Origin: Cacajao melanocephalus
Taxonomy: Eukaryota > Chordata > Mammalia > Primates > Pitheciidae
DNA: 64,000 nucleotides
Assembly: GCA_963573385.1 (NCBI GenBank)
Contig: CAUYLG010009113.1
Span: 62,001-126,000 of the forward strand
Direction: 5' to 3'
Positions 60,271 through 64,000 of the stretch are shown piece by piece; the first letter of the stretch is position 1, and the number at the start of each line of letters is the position of its first letter. The translations under genes and the position numbers were made by a program. The notes beneath the pieces were generated by a model. It was not told the origin of the DNA and did not search any database. It saw only the letters and a list, made by a program, of their open reading frames with translations.

Positions 60271-63004
60271 TTATTAATATTCACAACTTACCTAGATGAA
60301 ACCCTGATGTTTTTTCCTCATTAAACCAGGCTTTGCAAAACAGTTAGTGGACAGAGTGGGAATGAGAAAGGCAGATGATTGATGAAGAGTTCAGAGTAAA
60401 GTTGAAATGCAATAATTCTGTCTGAAATCTTCTCTAAATCAAACCACTAAAGAAATAAACTTTCTCTAACACTCAGAATTGCTGATGTTGACCTTAGCCT
60501 CTCCAAATACCTTAGGACGTCAGAGCTGAACACTCTGGACTGAATCCCATGGAAACAGCATTTAATAGCTTCATCCAAAGTCACAGTTAGGGCATACTCT
60601 GGTCAGCAAAAGGAACAAAAATACCATCTGCAGTTTCTTAATTATATTTGCCCCAAGAGTTAATTTAAATTTGTTTAGTTTATTATGTAGAGGGAAAAAA
60701 CAGTATCAAAAAATCCCAGCTTTTCATAAAGCCAGGGATCAAAGAAGTCAAACCACAGATTCAGCCACTTACATCACCAGCAATAGAGATTCTATAATTA
60801 GAGATTAGCCAGCTGCAATCATTTCTGCTGCTTTAGACAGCTGGATCAAGCTGATTTCACTGAGTTGTGTCAAGCTAAAATGTCCCCTTTTTTCCTTTTT
60901 TAAAAGAAATCAGCAAAATAGTGTGACTCAGATATCCAGAGAACCTCTTTCTCCCACCCAACCTCTAACAAAATATTTTTTGTACCTATACATTTATTTC
61001 TAGTCTCATACCTTTCTCAGCTAAAACACTTTCATTGCCATGTCACTGCTGGTGAGGTGCCTAGAAAATCTTTTATCTTAACTTCAAATTGATGACATTA
61101 GGAATGGTTTATCTGAACGAAGTCCTATGTTCAATCCTGCACAAAAAAAGAACCACTCCATTTATTTTCTCACTCCCAACAGATGGCTGAGAAACCTTAA
61201 GATTAATAACTATGGCAAGAGCGGTAACAATTGTGACATAAATACTTTTATTATTAATGGAAAAGTAAGCATTCTGGGCCAGATTTTCTTTCCTCTTAAT
61301 TGTACTGCATTGCGAATTCCCGTGTAGACTGAACTCTGTGCCTCAAAATCCTTTCCTCTATTAACAACTGGAGCTGCTGCTACTGTGTTAGCCATTGCTC
61401 TCACTATTGTTCTGTTCTTGTTGTGATATGGGAAGCTGGCTTTACATTTTAAATTGGATGACAAGGCTAAGAAAGTAGCAATAAATTATTACTCAATACT
61501 GTTTTTTTTCCCAAGATATCATTAAAACACTAAAAAGCTGACACAATTTGGCAATTTCCCTATTTCAAAAGTATTAGAACCAAGGTTTATAGGAACAGCC
61601 AACTCCGCTCTTAAGGAAATCCAGGATATTTGCTAGAAATATATTCTTTCATTTCATATTACACTGTTAACAATTATTAACCAGCTCTACCAAAACTTAA
61701 GCAAAAGGTAGAGAAATATACTTTGACCCTAGAGATATCACAAGAAAAAATGATTCTAACCAAATTTATTTAAATAGTTAACAACAAAAATAAATATGAG
61801 ACCTTTGAGAACCACACAGTTGCCATGTGTTGCCCTATTTTTCTTTTATGATTCCTTCATACAAGAGCAAAAGTTCTAATTTTCTATTCAGTGAGACTTT
61901 ATGCTTCTTCTTCCACAAATTAAATATCTCACTTTGGCTGCCAAGATTGCATATATTTCCTAATTTATATGACACTGAATTGAATATTAAAGTTGGAGTC
62001 ATGTTGATCATCATATAGATTAATGCTTCTTAAACTTTGTCAAAGCCAGGAATTCCTTTAATTAATTTTCTCCATGACCTTTTTATTTTGCAAGATTTTG
62101 TCAATCCAACAAGATATTTTTATTAAATGATTTACTCTCTCAATTTTCAATTAATGAAATAGCCATCTATTGGCATTCAAGGCAGGAGGAAAAGTTAGCT
62201 CTCTTTAAATAATGTGAACTAAAAATGGGAGAAGGAGAATTTTCCAAGTTGCTGGGCTGACAAATACACATCCATGACAAATCCCAGACTAAATTTCCTC
62301 ATTTCTTACAAAACCTCTTTTTATTTGCCCTGTTCTAGCTTTATGCGTTATTCCTTCTTTCTTCTCTAAGCATGCTGTCTGTTTTCTGAGAAAACATGCC
62401 TTTGCATATGTTGTCCTTCTAGTTAAGAAGAAACATTCCTCATTTTTTGCATATACAAGTTATTCAAGTGCCACTGCGTGTGTGTGTGTGTATGTGTGTG
62501 CGTGTGTGAGCTCTTCCATGACTCCCACATCCACCACCACCACCAGTCAGAGTTAACTTCTTTCTTATCTTTACTCCCTCTGGAAGCTGTTTGTACTGTG
62601 GTCGTAAGATTGTGCTTACACATCTGTTTCCCATACCAGACTGTGTGCTCCTTGAAATCAATTTCTATGTCTTACTTACATTTTATTCCTAGGGCTTTGC
62701 ACAGTACCTAACACAAAACAGAATACTCACTAATATTTTACTTAATGAGTAAATGAATGAATGAGTGAAAGTATAACTATGTAAATCTAGTGTCGTTACT
62801 TACAAAGATAAATTTTTCATAAGATTCTAAGCCAGTATGGATTTGGCAAGATGTAAAAGATGAGCAAAGTACTATAACATGTAAAATCTTTCCTGAAATC
62901 ACACAGATATTGGATTTGAGGCTCCTGTGGTTTAAGAATGCACTGATACTTGTTTTCCATGCTCTACCCACCAGTTTTTCCACTTAACAAAATCTTTTGC
63001 TTTA
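60271..63004. other. Intergenic, nothing recognised apart from a microsatellite
   Basis: AT-rich, with a GT microsatellite at 62.48 kb. No exon or transposon could be supported. Confidence 0.55.
62476..62510 (+). repeat. Imperfect (GT)n microsatellite
   Basis: GT repeats with TA and CG interruptions, followed at 62528-62543 by a short CAC-rich stretch. Confidence 0.9.
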
Positions 63005-63205
63005 GTCAACAATGGTAATAGTTCACATTTTGCTTTTCATGTACATTATTCCATTTGATACTCACACTGACCCTGCAAAGTAGGTATTATTATCAGTTTC
63101 CCTTTCTAGGTCTAGAAACTGAGGCTCATAGAGGTTAACTTTGCACAAGGTCACAGAATTAGTAGATGTAGGTATGGAGCTGGACCTCACATCTGCTCTC
63201 TCCAT
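63005..63205 (-). repeat. MIR fragment
   Basis: Reverse MIR: ATTCCATTTGATACTCACAC, AAAGTAGGTATTATTATCAG, AAACTGAGGCTCATAGAGGT and AAGGTCACAGAATTAGTAGA. It retains most of the core. Confidence 0.85.
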
Positions 63206-63906
63206 GGACCACAACACATACTCCATGCATCAACTCTTTCATTATTATTACTGTAAGATCATAGGACTGGTAAAGTGAGAGGACATGGTATAAGAGCTGC
63301 ACCATAGTAACTCATACACTGAGAAGATGTGACATAAATGCCACCAAGCTTGATTTTCATAGGATGACTTCCACAAACAAACAAAATGCAAAAACAGTAC
63401 AAGTTTAATTATGTGGGGGAAAATACAAATACACACTGAGATTATGAAAAGGTTAAATATAGTACAGCAACAGATTATGTTAGTCTTAACTTTCTTTTTA
63501 CAATTGTACATATTTTCTATATTTTTACAATAAATATGTGTATTCAGTATAGTGTTATTTGAATAAAAAGTAAGATATAAAATTAGATAAATGGTTAGCT
63601 CTATGCAATAGTTTAGAAGCAAACTCAGTGTCTAAGAATTTAGCACCCACATTCACCTGCTTATAAACTTTCAATTTAGAAACCTAGATAAAGAAAAAGA
63701 ACTCTTTGCCTACCACCAACAGATGGTAATATCCTTGCTGGTCCCTTTGGACTTAAGAACAAATGGACTTACACGCTATCTTCAGGACAAATCTGTAAGT
63801 AGAAGAGTCTCCACACATAGTAAAAGAAGTGCTCCAAATAAATGGGAAGTTCTTTTTAAAGAGTGCTGATTTTTATGAACAAAAATATTAATCACAGCAC
63901 TAAGAG

Positions 63907-63943
63907 TAATGGCAAAAACTGAAATTACTGTTGCACCAACCTA
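63907..63943. mobile_element. MADE1 fragment (one arm)
   Basis: About 37 bp matching one half of MADE1 (AATGGCAAAAACTGAAATTA and TTGCACCAACCTAA). The partner arm is not present upstream, so no hairpin forms. Confidence 0.85.
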
Positions 63944-64000
63944 AGAGCAAAAATTTGTAATTCACCTAAAAATAAGGTAATAATGAAATAGAAATTGATA

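Overview
The window is primate nuclear DNA, most likely human. It carries about a dozen Alu copies, an L1 3' end, MADE1, MIR, L2 and ERVL/MaLR-type LTRs. Its coding exons are short, widely spaced and bounded by canonical splice sites.

Positions 1 to about 39,500 hold the 5' part of one minus-strand gene, which I recognise as FAM13C. Four coding exons can be assembled: 39103-39042 (start codon), 32566-32510, 29104-28900 and 3454-3336. Their phases join exactly (2/2, 2/2, 0/0), giving an open reading frame of 443 nt: 147 codons plus two bases of codon 148. The gene runs off the left edge, so the remaining exons lie outside. Its promoter is a CpG island at about 39,160-39,500 with tandem GC boxes. 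Introns 1, 2 and 3 are 6,475, 3,405 and 25,445 nt.

The introns are mostly unique AT-rich sequence with old repeats. They hold Alus in both orientations, MaLR LTRs, a complete MADE1 palindrome at 19.14 kb (the element type behind many miR-548 genes), a second palindromic element at 20.5 kb, a local duplication of about 250 bp (15.1 and 17.7 kb), a 70-bp tandem duplication (34.5 kb) and a solo LTR with a perfect 5-bp target duplication (33.3 kb).

From about 39.5 kb to the right end lies the upstream flank of FAM13C. No exon of another gene was recognised there. It contains a processed RPS3A pseudogene (51.46-52.32 kb), a hAT-type transposon of about 1.2 kb (47.6-48.8 kb), a short hAT element that split an L2, a 161-nt pure-purine tract (50.7-50.85 kb), and assorted LTR, MIR and L2 fragments.

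No previously undescribed multi-gene system is visible. The points most worth a second look are at the FAM13C 5' end. The first codons after the start read as a strong 3' splice site, an upstream frame overlaps the start codon, and a G-quadruplex-like GC-box cluster sits in the promoter. Repeat family names are from recognition of consensus features, not from a database search.
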